NCBI GenBank assembly: GCA_028564925.1
Contig: CM053030.1
Location: forward strand, 375,566,945 to 375,630,944
Source of the DNA: Lithobates sylvaticus
Taxonomy: Eukaryota; Chordata; Amphibia; Anura; Ranidae
Length of the DNA stretch: 64,000 bases
Direction: 5' to 3'
In this document: in pieces, positions 22,504-34,154 of the stretch
How positions within the stretch are numbered: position 1 is the first letter of the stretch
How the letters are laid out: every line of letters starts with the position of its first letter
Made by a program: the position numbers and the translations under genes
Notes under the pieces: generated by a model
The model's input: the letters and a program-made list of their open reading frames with translations, nothing else
Told to the model about the DNA's origin: nothing
Databases searched by the model: none

Positions 22504-22986
22504 TGGGTAACAAAAAATGTACAACTTTAAAAAACTTGCCATGCCTCTTACTAAATAATACCTCAGGCTATCGACTTTTCAAAAAGGGGTATTTAGGGGA
22601 ATTTGTACTATCCTGGCATGTTAAGGGCCTCAAGAAATGATATAGTCCATCACTACATCAGGATTGATCAATTTTCATGTACTCTATATATACTATAGTT
22701 TTATAGACACTATATCTTTCACACAAACCAATTATTTTACACTTATTGGGATTTTCTGTTTATCACAGACATGTAGCAGAATACATTTTGGCCTAAATGT
22801 ATGAAGGAATTCGATTTTAGTGGACTTTATAATAGAAAGTAGAAAATACCATTATTTATTTTCAAATTTTTCGGTCTTTTTTGTGTACATTGTTCCATGA
22901 CCAAATGCCAGTTAAAGTAGCGCAGTGCCAAATAACAAAAAATGGCCTGGTCATGAAGGGGGTAAAACCTTCTGGAGCTCAAGTGG
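22504..22986 (+). mobile_element. 3' fragment of the same TTAA family
   Basis: The run CTTGCCATGCCTCTTACTAA at 22535 recurs from 21643 of the complete element. The copy keeps the order to the terminus AAGTGG with TTAA at 22987-22990. It has clear substitutions and short deletions against the neighbour. The interval 22189-22503 between them does not match either copy. Confidence 0.7.
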
Positions 22987-22990
22987 TTAA

Positions 22991-23815
22991 AGTAGATGTA
23001 AGGTTTCAGTTGTTAAAATTATCAGAGTATAGTCTATAATTATTATGAGATGTTTGAGTTTCCAAACTTGTAAAAGGGATCCCCAAAATACCTCTTATTT
23101 GTTATTTTTTAAGTGATAATGTTGTCAGCCGGTGCTTCTAAAAGGTTTACTTCATTGTGAGCTCTTTTATATGTTTTTGACTATTGTGGGTTTGATTACT
23201 TTGCATTTCTTTGTAAAACTGTATATTCCAATGTGAGATAATTGCACTGTTTAGTTGTGTTTGCTCTGCTAAGGTGGTACTTTCTGGGAGGTAAGGGTTC
23301 AGGTACAGGAGGTACAGTTCCAGTGTACCATTAGTATTTTTTTCAAATTTCCATCTATTAAATGTTCTGCCCTTGTTTTAACTTTGGATATTAAAAAAAA
23401 AAATTCTGCCAGTAAATACCTTATTCAGCCCACTTCCTGTTTCTTGTCTGATAAAAATCCTAGGCTTATGACATCGTGCACAGCTCTCTCTCTCTCTGTA
23501 ACGCTCTTGAGAGTTTGCCAGAAAGGGAGGGGGAGGGATGAGTCATAAGAGGGCCAATGAAAGCTGCAGAGCTGAAGGTGTGCCTCTGAGTGTCTGTGTA
23601 AATCCAGGAAGTGAACAGGAAGCAGCTCCAGCTGCCCAAAGTTAAAATGGCTGCAGCCAGACTTAGTGGGGAGAGATTTCTGCAGCATATTTTGCAAGTA
23701 CCGAATCACAGTATATATAAAATAATATGCAAAGTGGTTGGAGGGAAGCTTCGGAATGGCAAAGATGTTTTTATTACAAATTATGTGAGCAGACTGCAGT
23801 TCCTCTTTAAGAAAT
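22991..23815. repeat. Unclassified interspersed repeat
   Basis: The part 23425-23815 is compositionally distinct: GGAAGTGAACAGGAAGCAGC, AAAATGGCTGCAGCCAGAC and the end CTGCAGTTCCTCTTTAAG suggest an interspersed element ending at a TTAA-like site. I cannot find its second end. A CT run lies near 23487-23500. Confidence 0.4.
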
Positions 23816-24139
23816 AGAATTCTAAGGATATGAGCCATGCTGAAAAGTGATTGGAAGGATGATGTGCACTGCAAAGGGTAAACTACAGGCAAGCTGTCCA
23901 TGAGCATGCATGCTGGTAGTTTTACAATGGGAACAATCTTGATAGGTGATGTAAAAACAGCTTCTGCACTGATATGAGTGGATAAGTGTTGTCACTCTAG
24001 CCTTCTTTCCAGTAATGTGGCTGGACAGATCACCAGATGAAAAAAAAAATAGTAAAGCTTTACAAAATATGTAAACCCTAATAATGAACTTGTTATATTT
24101 GCTTTATTTTGATCTGTCAACCTGACCAGAGCACTTTTT

Positions 24140-24978
24140 ACAATTTGGCACTCCATCGCTTTAACTGGTAAGTGCGCGGTCATGCGATGCTGTACCCAAA
24201 TGAAATTTGCGTAATTTTTTTCTCACAAGTAGAGCTTTCCTTTTGCTTTTTGCTATAATAAATATCCCCAAAAATGTTTTTAAAAAACACATTTCTTCAC
24301 CAGTTTAGGCCAATATATATTCTTCTACATATTCTTGGTAAAATAAAATTGCAATAAGCGTATATTGATTGGTTTGCGCAAAAGTTATAGCGTCTGCAAA
24401 CTATGGGAAAGATTTATGGCATTTCTTTTTTTTTACTAGTAATGTCGGCGATCTGCAATTTTTATCGGGATTACAGCGGACAGATCGGACACTTTTGACA
24501 CATTTTAGAGGCCATTGACATTTGTACAGCGATCAGTGCTATAAAATTGCACTGATTACTGTGTAAATGTCACTGGTAGGTAAGGGGTTAACACTAGGGG
24601 GCGATCAAGGGGTTAAATGTGTGTTCCCTCAGTGTGTTCTAACTGTATGGGGATAGGACTGAGTAAGAGAGGAGACATATCGTTGTTCCTATTCACTAGG
24701 AAGAAACAACATGTCTCCTCTCCCCTGACAGCCCAGGGATTTGTGTTTTTACACACACAAATCTCTGTGCTGGCACTCATGCAAGCGATCGTGCGCGGCC
24801 GTCGGTGATCGCGGCCCACCGGCCACGCACATCGGGTCCTCCACCGTGCAGTGGGCACACACGTGGGCCTCCAGCGACATGTGCACGCCCTCTGGCGGCT
24901 CTTAAAGGGCCAACATACCCATACGGGATTTTGCGCACCCATGCCACTTTGCCGACGTATATCAGAGTCGGCAAGTGG
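24140..24978 (-). mobile_element. TTAA-family element, minus orientation
   Basis: Read on the minus strand, it starts CCACTTGCCGACTCTGATAT after TTAA (24979-24982), has the GC-rich hairpin block (GGGCGCAAAATCCC side) and continues through CCTTGATCGCCCCCTAGTG to a truncated 3' part near 24140. It closely resembles 44413-45280 through GCAATAAGCGTATATTGATT. Confidence 0.75.
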
Positions 24979-25088
24979 TTAAATATACAGTATTTTTAAA
25001 TCTTTTATACATTTTTGTTCAAAAATGCTAATAAATACCTGTTGCTTCAGCCAGAAATGTAATGATCTGATAAGTTTATGAACACTCT

Positions 25089-25372
25089 GGGGTTGATTTA
25101 GTAAAGGCAAATAGGCTGTTGACTTTGCAAGGGAAGTTGTACTTTGCATGGGAATTTTTTCCAGAGCTTTAATGAGGTAAAGTTCTGCTGGCTTCTGGCA
25201 TCCAATCATTAGCAAAGGGAAATGTTTTTTGAAATTCCTTGCACTTGATTAGGTAATTTTTTGCTGAGTGAAATGTCGTCACGCTCACTAAGCTCTGGGG
25301 CAAATTCCATTACAAAGCGCAACTCCCTTTGCAAAGTCAACAGTCTATTTGCCTTTAGTAAATCAACTCACC
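25089..25372. mobile_element. Palindromic MITE, TTTACTAAAGGCAAATAG family
   Basis: GGGGTTGATTTAGTAAAGGC and its complement bound 284 bases, with internal inverted words GACTTTGCAAGGGA and TCCCTTTGCAAAGTC. Related copies occur at 30325, 41313 and 53203, and a fragment at 33885. Confidence 0.75.
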
Positions 25373-26560
25373 CAGTTGAGCTGCCCAGTTTTTCAGTTAA
25401 CACTGTTTCCAGTTATGTTTGTGAACTGCAGAACACTTCCCTTTATGGTATGGAAATGAGGAAATGAGAGGTGCTTTGTAGTTCTATCACACTTCCTATC
25501 CTAGAATGAAAATGGTGCTCCTCCATAGATACAGTATAGTGAGCAAGCTTTGGCAGCCTAGGAGAGTAGGTATGTTGATGACGGGAGCACTAGGTAAAAA
25601 AAAGAAAAGAAAACAAAAGGCCCGAACCCCCCCCCCCCACAAAAAAAAAAACAATTACCACGTCTAAGGACTGGTAATCTAGTGCAATTGCATGTGGGAA
25701 TGTGTATTTAAATGTGGTATTTTCTTGTTGACATACATTTTAACCTTTGTATAGTATATTGAACATTCTTTGAGCCCTAAATAAACCAATTCCAATGATT
25801 TTAGCAAATAATTAATTATTCCATAGTAATAATAACCAATGTTTTTTTGTTGGTTTACTACAATCCCATATAGTGAAATAAATACTAATAGGAAACATAA
25901 TAATAAGAATATATCACAAATATATCACATATTTGTGATATCAATATATCACAAATTTGTGCTCTTACACAAATTCAATTTTATCAAAGATCTTTGTAGA
26001 TTAAATCATGTTGCCAGAGATTGTCAGATGATTAATGTGGTCAAAGGGACTTGATATTATGCTAGATACTGTATGTTGTACATAAAGAGCTACCAGTAAA
26101 GCCCTTTGATTGGATTTCCTGCCTTGTTCTAAATCACGTTCGCTGCAATTGGATAAAGTCCTGTTCCTACTGTGCTTTAAGGAGCAACATCTAATAAAAC
26201 GAGGAACATATGACTGAAATTCATGGTTCTAAAAAACCTGTTTCATTGAAACTGACAAACGTATGACAATCCAGGTTTCCAATATAATGCAAAGACATAT
26301 ACTATATATACACACACTAAAATAGAACAATTGTATTATATATATATATATAATACTCCTGCACATTATCCTGTGCGTTATATACTATTTACAAATTATT
26401 TTATAGATGCTTGATGTGTTCTGCCTTTGGTTGTACATACATGCTCCTTTTTCTGACTGCACGTTATCAACGTACAAGCTTGTTTAAGGTGTGTGCTTTA
26501 AATAGAGGACTAGTTTCTCTCTATATTAATACACATAGTCCTACTACCATACCTGTGCAA
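25373..26560. other. AT-rich intergenic DNA with low-complexity runs
   Basis: No gene found. Notable are an A/C-run at 25600-25652, a TATATCACAAATATATCACA stretch with inverted copies near 25908-25962 and an AT dinucleotide run at 26332-26352. Confidence 0.4.
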
Positions 26561-27170
26561 ACTCTTTAATAAATAGTTTTTTTTACGCCTTTCGTCCTCC
26601 CTCTCTTTTTCTTAGATCTTAGAATTTTGAGGGGTCTTTTGCTTTAGCGTTAGTAGTCATGGGTTTGTTTGGACATAAGGCGCCCTCTGTGTTTGATCCT
26701 GAGTTTGGGCCTAAACCTCCCCTCACTGGCTCTCTTCAATCTGGTTGACCTCTGGCAGCAGATTTTCTTCCTGTTCTTTTTAAATGGATGCAATATTGGT
26801 GACGCTCAAGAAATATATAGTTAAAATTTATACTACATAATTCCAATATGTTTACTGCAAAGTTTACCTATATGTGTTGTATGATAAATGCTTATCTGTT
26901 CTTTATTTAATTGTAGACAACCAATTACTGAACCACTAGCCCCTGAAGAAGAGGTTTTACCACTACAAACCTTGAAACACGTCAAGCATACTCTGTCCTA
27001 GTTCTGTTTACTGGACAGAGTCAAGTGGTTGTTTGTACATACATGTGTTTCTTTTTGATATTTCATGTGTAAAATATATATACATCCAATTTTGACTTTT
27101 TATTAGTTATATTCTCAATTTTAACTTTTCTAATAAAAATACAAATATATTTTCAACATACTTTGGTTGT
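26561..27170 (+). mobile_element. Probable Penelope-like retroelement tail carrying a hammerhead-like core
   Basis: The interval includes the core at 26943-26983 and, downstream, a TTTAACTTTTCTAATAAAAA tail followed by A/T-rich sequence, the same order as the other tails in the window. The left boundary is a guess. No reverse transcriptase is recognisable. Confidence 0.45.
26943..26983 (+). ncRNA. Hammerhead ribozyme-like core (best match in window)
   Basis: CTGAAGA fits CUGANGA exactly. A stem pairing GAGGTTT with AAACCTT follows (one bulged base). Then GAAAC, a tiny CACG stem III and GTC as a possible cleavage site complete the arrangement. All core boxes are present in the right order and spacing for a minimal type I hammerhead; stem I is weak. 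Whether it still cleaves cannot be judged from sequence alone. Confidence 0.65.
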
Positions 27171-28150
27171 CAAGGAGTTTCTGCCTTTTAAAGTCCCATA
27201 GAGGAAATTGTTCTATTTTATATCCAATTTAGGGATGTGGGCAGCAGCTCCTTCTCCATAGATCTACAGCACGACCATAATACACATATATACACACTAA
27301 TTCAGTATCTGGAGTTGTAGTGACTGCAGTGTTTTTCACAATTTCAATTGGTGTGATGTAAATAGCTTTAATTTGCAAAGCCAAGTTATAGGGAATATAA
27401 CACTATAAGTCCAATGTCCTACCTATAACATTTTGTGCAATGTTTTTATTGATTTAGAACCTCTAAAATTTAAATTTTAAGAATATTAACTAATATTTAG
27501 CAAAGCAATATTTTACCAATAATGGTGAGGCTAGATCAGAATATTCAAATATTTCCTCTTAATGTATCTCAGATCTATGCAGCCTCAGTCTCCACTCCAG
27601 AAACTTTATACAGTCACCCATAAAAAATGATAAGATTTAGGTTTTCTCATCCAGCTGTCTTTGAAAATATATTTTCACTATGGATTAAGAGAAATATATG
27701 AGGCAATTTTTTTCCCTAAAAAATAGATGAATGCATAGAAAAACAATGACAATAAAATATATGATTGAATATACAAGTTCATTGCAGTAAATCACAACAT
27801 GAAAATAGTAAAAAAAAATCTTGAAAACTCAGTAAATGTTGCAAGGCAGGCTGTGGAAGATCATACTAGTTAATGTCAGTAAAAAAGGTCCAAGCTTTTA
27901 GACTGTAGGCTGAAGACTTTGGGTCTTTATTCTTAGAACCAAGCTGCCAGCAGAATAAGAGGATGGTTTATCATACTCTTCTAACGACTGGAACTAGCTC
28001 TATTAAAGCTTAACTCTAGGTTTATGATTTGAAATAGTTTGTTAGGACCAAGCTGGTCCAAACAAACTATTTCCTTTACTAACAGACGTGCCCACTGTGA
28101 GCTCTGTATGAACTGAATGTAGCAGTATACAAGGCTGTGTTCTGCCAGCA
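27171..28150. other. AT-rich intergenic DNA without recognised features
   Basis: No open frame, terminal repeat or array. The composition is uniformly AT-rich and looks unique. Confidence 0.4.
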
Positions 28151-28151
28151 G

Positions 28152-28490
28152 TACAGGCGGTCCCCGGGTTACAAACAAAATAGGGTCTGTAGATTTATTC
28201 TTAAGTTGAATTTTTTTGTAATTCGGAACAGTACATTTTTAAGTGTAACTCCAGTCTGTGCAGTGATATGCGATCTTCTGAGTGCTTCTGTGTGTGCAGT
28301 CTTGTTATTTGGGGCTCTTGTGGCCATGTGGTACTGCAGTGTGGGATGTGTCTAGCACTGCAAGATGGCTGCTCGGTGGTATCTAGGACCAGTGTGGAGT
28401 GCAAGCAGCCGGCAGTGATGTCATGCCACCTCCATTCGTAAGTAGGAGTCGTTTGCAACTTGGATGTTCCTAACTCTGGGACTGCCTGTA
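28152..28490. mobile_element. Tc1/mariner-type MITE (339 bp)
   Basis: TACAGGCGGTCCCCGGGTTA at the left and, reverse complemented, TACAGGCAGTCCCAGAGTTA at the right form terminal inverted repeats beginning with TA, the mariner target site. The repeat continues inward as an ACTTACAAAC-like foldback. No transposase. The interior near 28260-28400 is GT-rich. Confidence 0.8.
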
Positions 28491-28554
28491 CCATTCCAAA
28501 AACAAAATTCAGGTAGGCTGAACTTTGCTCAGCCTTTCACAGAAAGTTTTGTTT

Positions 28555-28650
28555 TTTTAAATAAATACAAGGCTTTCTTTGATTGGTTGAGGTGGAGATC
28601 GGGACATCATTCCCCCTGTCTCCTCACCTCAGCCAATCAGAGGAAATCTT
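28555..28650. repeat. Hairpin of the CCAATCA family
   Basis: TTTGATTGGTTGAGGTGGAG and CACCTCAGCCAATCAGAGGA pair around a 25-base loop. Related CTCCACCTCATCCAATCATA sequence is at 59228. Likely a degraded foldback MITE. Confidence 0.5.
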
Positions 28651-28904
28651 ATTTTCACTGATAAAAATACAAATTTCTTGTGAATGGCTGAGCAGCTCTT
28701 AGCAATGAGCAATTAACGTTGAACTATGGGGACAATCAAAAACAGCCTATGTGATGCAGTCTGTCACTAGCATTAACCCGGAAACCTTTGTTTTTCATAT
28801 AATTAAATCTCTTTTGCAAAAAGGGAACACAACTGTTCATGTAACTGCTAAAAAAATAGTTAATTGGAGATAGGTAATATGTTAGTCACTTATGTATAGT
28901 TCAT

Positions 28905-29353
28905 TGAAAGAGGAAGTAAAGTCCCATGCATATAATGTACCTATAGGTAAGCCTATAATAAGTGCTACCTATAGGTACTGTAAATATCGCCTAAAGGTAT
29001 GCCATTTAGGAGATATTTACTGTATATGCAGAGGATTATGTCATTGGTGCATGCCCACTGAAGGAACGGCCACCTGTGTAGTTTCTTCAGAGCCTGTGCC
29101 GTGACCAGTGGCTCCCACGCACATGCGCAGGAGTAACATCATGCAACTCCGGCCAGTCACACAACCGGAGTCCGTGGACCCGGAAGGAAGATGGGCAAAG
29201 ATAGATTCAGCCTCCAGCAGGGACGGGCTTTGTTTGAAGGAACATTTAATTTAATGTGTTAGTATGCGTTGCATACTAACACATAATGCCTTTATTTTTG
29301 CAGGTCAGAAAAAGCAAAAAACTAAACAAAACAGGACTTTACTTCCTTTTTAA
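28905..29353. mobile_element. MITE with AGGAAGTAAAG ends
   Basis: AGAGGAAGTAAAGTCC at the left and GGACTTTACTTCCTTTTTAA at the right are complementary ends. An internal palindrome TGTTAGTATGCGTTGCATAC lies near 29260. The right half is shared with 51770-52112, which also ends TTTACTTCCTCTTTAA. A TTAA site lies at the right end; the left one is changed. Confidence 0.7.
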
Positions 29354-29679
29354 GGACTTGCATATAGCATGTCCATTTAGCTACGCTGATCTTCATAAAT
29401 CAACCAGGCTCAACAAAAGCACACATAGAATACAATTATTTTCTATGTGCCCTGTTCACACCATACAAGTGCACTCCAATAAAGTTACCAAAAAAAAGTA
29501 AACAGTAAAAAAAGTAGCCCCCACACAAGCTATACCTGAACATGCTGCATTTTAGCATTCAGGCTGGTGAATCTACTTGTTCAACTAACACTATCCTTTC
29601 CATTGACAATGCTGCTGTCCAAGAATGGCTACACTTCTCTTCCATAATTACAGTGAAGGAGTAGGTCTAGCAACTCTAA

Positions 29680-30076
29680 TGCCTTGTACACACGGTTGGA
29701 CATTCCGACCACAAAATCCGTCAGATTTTTTTCCGATGGATTTTGTCCGAAACTTGTGTTGCACGCACGCGGTTGGACAAAGTTGGTGGAAAATCCGATC
29801 GTTCGGAACGAGGTGACGTATAAAACGTATGACGGGACTACGTAGAGGCCAGTAGCCAATAGCTTTCGTCTCCAAATTTCTTCTGAGCATGCGTGGCACT
29901 TTGTGCGTCAGAATTCTCTACACATGATCGGAAAAAGTCTGATCGGATTTTGTTGTCGGAAAATTTTAGATCCTGCTCTCAAAAAGCCAGCTAGAGCCTA
30001 CACATGATCGGATTTTCCGACAATATTATCCGATCAGACTTTTTCCATTGGAATATCCGACCGTGTGTACAGGGCA
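29680..30076. mobile_element. PIF/Harbinger-type MITE, copy 3 (397 bp)
   Basis: Left end TGCCTTGTACACACGGTTGG, right end complementary, with TAA on both sides (29677-29679 and 30077-30079). It is in the opposite orientation to copies 1 and 2, judged by the ACTACGTAGAGGCCAGTAGC block. Copy 4 has the same internal layout. Confidence 0.8.
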
Positions 30077-30324
30077 TAAGACAGGAGGTGTGTTACTTGC
30101 CAGATCGCCAGGTGAAAAGAAAGTGAAACACAGAAAAAAATTATGCAACTACAACCTCTAAGGATTGATAAGCTGTAACATATTACATCTTTTTAATTTT
30201 AGATACACTTTAAAGCTCAGCAGTCAAATGTGGTAGATATATCTATACAGCGTAAGCATGAAAGTCTCCTATTAACACATTTAATGCAAACAGCAGAAAG
30301 CCATCATAATACCAAAATTTGCAC

Positions 30325-30546
30325 CCTGTAAATGCAATTTCTCCACAGATTAGTAAACGAGGGAGAGCTCTGCAGACTTCCATCATACAATCATGTGCAA
30401 GCAAAAAAAAATGCTGTTTTTTTTATTTTCCTTGCATGTGATTGGGTATTCTTTGTAAAGTGAAGCTTTACCTCATTTATTAAGCTCTGAAGCAACTGCA
30501 GTTGCAAAAGTGCGCAGTCTATTTGCCTTTAGTAAATCAACCCCAT
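30325..30546. mobile_element. Palindromic MITE, TTTACTAAAGGCAAATAG family, left end degraded
   Basis: Ends in CTATTTGCCTTTAGTAAATC followed by AACCCC, as at 25372, and contains TTGCATGTGATTGGGTATTC. The left end is only partly recognisable (GATTAGTAAACGAGGGAG). Confidence 0.65.
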
Positions 30547-30794
30547 TGTGTTTACATATTACCTTTATCAAATTAAAACAATTGCAAAAATCCAGTGAGT
30601 AAAAGCTTTGGAAACTTTCATTGCTGACTCTTGGTTGTGTATGGTTAGACTAACTTCTAACAACAGTTCCTAGTCTGTAGTAGTTTTTCATGCCTAAAGA
30701 AATAAACATTATCTACAAACTTGTTTAAATGCAATGCTTAGTTGTTGCCTTACTTATTACAAACAGGTTTGAACAATCTTGCTGCTTTGTTTCC

Positions 30795-30910
30795 TAGAAA
30801 TCCCATTATAGACGCAATTTGCAGAATTACTTATGTGCCAGAAGGTTTTGAAAACACCAATTCCTCCTGTACAATGAGTAATTAATTAGCTTCCCAAACT
30901 CTGAACAGGC
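30795..30910. promoter_or_regulatory. Candidate conserved element, partner of 43498-43610
   Basis: TTTGCAGAATTACTTATGTG, then CAGAAGGTTTTGA, then GTAATTAATTAGCTT occur in the same order and spacing as TTTGCAGAATCACTTGTGTT, CAGAAGTTTGA and GCAATTAATTAGCTG at 43518-43590. AAATAAACATTAT precedes both. There is no open frame and no terminal repeats. Either two related enhancers or two relics of one ancient repeat. Confidence 0.4.
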
Positions 30911-31032
30911 ACAAGCAATTGGCATTTTTTTCTGGATTTTGTAGAACTTCTATATGTTAGTTTACATTTAACCTAAAGCTAAGGCTGCCCTGGTCTGTAA
31001 TAATCTTTTCCTTTAATGTGATCACTTTCAAT

Positions 31033-32070
31033 TACCGTAGTTATCGGTATATAATACGTACCGGCGTATAACACGCAACTTAAAGCGGTGTGTCAGCTTA
31101 AAAAAAAAAATGTAAAAGTCAGCAGCTAAAAAAAAAGTCGCTGCTGACTTTTAATAAGTACACTTACCCTCCCAGGGCGCCCGCGATGCTGTTCGTGGAG
31201 GCCGAGATGTCCCTCGGCGTTCCGGATCCAGCGCCGCCATCCTCAGTAAGGGAAACGGCTTTGCGCGGCCTACTGTGCATGCGCGAGTCGGCGCGCGGCC
31301 TACTGCGCATGCGCGAGACGGCGCGCGGCCTACTGCGCATGCGTGAGTGGGATTTGTGAATGGGGAACGCAATGTGTTGTGGGACACCGTTCCCATAACA
31401 CACTGCGCCCCATTCCATAGAAGACGGAAGGAGAGAAGATCACCGCGGAGCTGGAGGAGGCAGATTAGGACAATCTGCCTAGCAACAGCCATTTCTGGTA
31501 AGTAAAAAAAAAAAAAATTTTTTTTTTTTCATTTGAAATTGTTACTAACATTTTTAAAAGTTTTTGTTTTCAGGGTGTCCCACCACTTTAACTTTAAGAG
31601 GGAAGTTTCAGAAATTATTATTTTTTTTAAATAAGGATCAGTGCTCTGCAACCTCTAATGTGCCCATTATTGCAGCCGCTAACATGCCCATCTGCAGCCT
31701 CTAGCATGCCCATGATTGCTGCCTGTTTAGTATACATCTGCAGCATCGCGTTTGCAGATAATTGCAGCCGTGCCAGTGCTGGATGACACAGATCTGTGAT
31801 CTCCTTTGTATCCGGCACTCAGTCACTCACAGTCCCGCCCGGCTCAGATGATGGACAGATCAGTGGTCCAATTCTGTGCCAGGGGGGCGGGACTGTGTGT
31901 AACAGCGCTGGAAACACAGTCGACCGAGGCTCTGTTTCATCCAGCAGCACTCGTCCCCTCCTTCCACTCGAACTCGAGTAGCAGGGATCGGCGTATAACA
32001 TGCTGCACACACAATTTTCCCCTGATTTTCAGGGGGAAAATGTGCGTGTTATACGCCGATAAATACGGTA
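31033..32070. mobile_element. TA-flanked MITE, CCGGCGTATAACACGC ends (1.04 kb)
   Basis: TACCGTAGTTATCGGTATAT with CGGCGTATAACACGCA at the left pairs with TGCGTGTTATACGCCGATAA and ATACGGTA at the right. TA forms the outermost bases, consistent with Tc1/mariner mobilisation. Inside are three tandem copies of a GCGCGGCCTACTGCGCATGC-type unit (31262-31345) and a GC-rich region. Open frames on both strands across the CpG-rich part look incidental. Confidence 0.8.
31262..31348 (+). repeat. Three-copy GC-rich tandem repeat in the TA-flanked MITE
   Basis: The unit GCGCGGCCTACTG(C/T)GCATGCG plus CGAG(T/A)CG recurs about every 32 bases three times. It is CpG- and GCGCATGCG-rich and stands out from the AT-rich flanks. 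Confidence 0.8.
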
Positions 32071-32228
32071 GATTGTTTTTAATGCATTTTTTTTACAGAA
32101 AAGAGCTTATAGTTACAGTGTTTAACCTGCCCACACTTGTGGTAACTGTCTTTAAAGACCTGTTTAAACATTTCCAACTCTTGTTTCAGTAAGATTTCAT
32201 GCAATCTGTATGCAGTAACTCAGGTTAA

Positions 32229-32642
32229 AGTGTATGTAAAGCCTATATCTATTTTTACTGTGTTTGGCATCGTGTATCACTGTATACAATTTTCTAAAGC
32301 AAATCATGCTTTGTATATCTATTGCAATGTTTCTTATCTGGAGATCCTTCCTGTAACAGCACTTCTGGTCGCAGGCTAACAATGTTTAATCATTTCCTTG
32401 CAATTTGCAGCATTGTTGTTAGCCTCCCATTTGAGCTCCATCACCTGGACCTTGGACTGCCTAGAAGATCGATCAGATAGACAGCCAAATGGTCAACTGA
32501 AATATGTCACACAGAAGGATGACATATCATATTATCATTTATGTTGTTTTTGATTTTGCTCAGAAATTATTCACAGTGTACTGTCTACAGAGAGGCATGA
32601 TGCCAAATGTACTGGAAAACAGATTTAGACTTTACATGGACT
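32229..32642. mobile_element. TTAA-flanked MITE (414 bp)
   Basis: Ends AGTGTATGTAAAGCCTATAT and, reverse complemented, AGTCCATGTAAAGTCTAAAT are inverted repeats, and TTAA flanks both (32225-32228 and 32643-32646). The interior has an AGCATTGTTGTTAGCC/GGCTAACAATG inverted pair near 32375 and 32410. No coding content. Confidence 0.75.
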
Positions 32643-32873
32643 TTAATGTCTTTTGTACCTTTTTAATGCATGGGTTTTATCTCATTCATTTTGTAACTGA
32701 AGGTATAAACACCTTGTCATTCTTTTATGTTGTTACATGCAGTTTCCTGAATTATGCATGCAGTTTTCTGTTCATTTAGCAAAGTGAATTGTCACTTAGT
32801 GAATGTGGTGACTTCAATCATCCAACCATGTGAGAGAAAATCCTGTTCAAATTTGTTTATTATTTTTTAAATA

Positions 32874-33598
32874 TACCGTATATACTTGAGTATAAGCCGA
32901 GTTTTTCAGCACATTTTTTGGTGCTGAAAATGCCCTCCTCGGCTTATACTGCAGTCAAGCATTTTTATGCTGCAAAAAATGACATTTTCCGAACCGACTT
33001 TGGGGCCCCGTATCTCGGTCAAGCTGGGGTTCCTAGCACCAAGTGGCCCGAGATACGGGGCCTCAAAGTCGGTTCGGAAAATGTAATTTTCTGCTGCAGA
33101 AAAATGCTTGACATTTTCCAAGCCGACTTTGGGGCCCCGTATCTTGGGGCCACTTAGTGCTAGGAACCCCACTAGCACTATGTTGTCGTGCTAGTTCGAC
33201 TGGGTTTGCACAACAAATTTGGGGTTCCTAGCACTAAGTAGCCCTGAGATACAGGGCCCCAAAGTCGGTCACCTGTGTCCATCTGCAGCAACTTCATTTC
33301 GGGACCCTTTGGGTCCAGAAACCCCACATTTTGGCTGAAGCTAGGGGGCATCTAGGAACCCTTAACTACCGAGTTTGAAGTTCATGGGACCTATGGCTGC
33401 AAATGGGCAGAGTGAAGCATGCAAATCGACACAGTGAGGCTGCAAATGGGCATTGTTGACCGTCTTTTTCATTTACAGTAGCTGCGCATTTCTCACCCTA
33501 GGCTTATACTCAAGTCAATAAGTTTTCCCATTTTTTTGTGGTAAAATTAGGTGCCTCGGCTTATATTCGGGTCAGCTTATACTCGAGTATATACAGTA
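32874..33598. mobile_element. TA-flanked MITE, ACTCGAGTATAAGCCGAG ends (725 bp)
   Basis: TACCGTATATACTTGAGTAT and AAGCCGAG at the left pair with the right end CTTATACTCGAGTATATACAG plus TA. Inside, AACCGACTTTGGGGCCCCGT and its complement recur three or four times, forming nested hairpins that create short open frames on both strands. Probably Tc1/mariner-mobilised. Confidence 0.82.
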
Positions 33599-33599
33599 A

Positions 33600-34150
33600 C
33601 TATGATTGACAAATTGAGTACATATCAGGATGGTTGTACAATATTCAAAAAGTAATAAAGCTAAACATATCGATTTATGTACAGGACGAGTATATAACAA
33701 TGTAAAAATGTAAGAGAGACAAATAAACCATTAAGTATTACATCGAAAGCATTATAAAAATCCATCAGAAGGAAAAAAGTACCTCATTATGTTTTTATTC
33801 AGTGACGTGAACCACACAAATTTTAGTTTGTAAAATGAATGTTCTCTTAATCAAGTGAATAAAGTGAATCTGTGTTCACTCCAATCATCCAATTGTAAAA
33901 TTCATTTTTTTTAAACTTTCTCTTGCAGGTGATTAGGTATTAAACGTCACCAAATTTCACTACTCTATGTGGACTTCCCCTACTCTTTTAGCAAATAAAC
34001 TCTAATAATTGGACCGGAGCTGCAAATACCCTGTGGTGAAACTGGCCTCTCTACTGTAAGAAACAGCAGTAGTGTGAATGAAGCCTGAATATTGGTGGAC
34101 CAAAACTATTAAAGCAATCTATTTTTAAAATAGTTTTTAAATTCTGATCT
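33600..34150. other. Intergenic DNA with a MITE fragment at 33885-34010
   Basis: AT-rich, no gene. CTTGCAGGTGATTAGGTATT and the end TTTTAGCAAATAAACTC resemble the right half of the palindromic MITE at 25089. Confidence 0.4.
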
Positions 34151-34154
34151 TTAA

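Noticed and set aside
23425-23907. 160-codon minus-strand frame
   Set aside because: Translation has no domain or compositional sign of a real protein, and part of it lies in repeat-like sequence.
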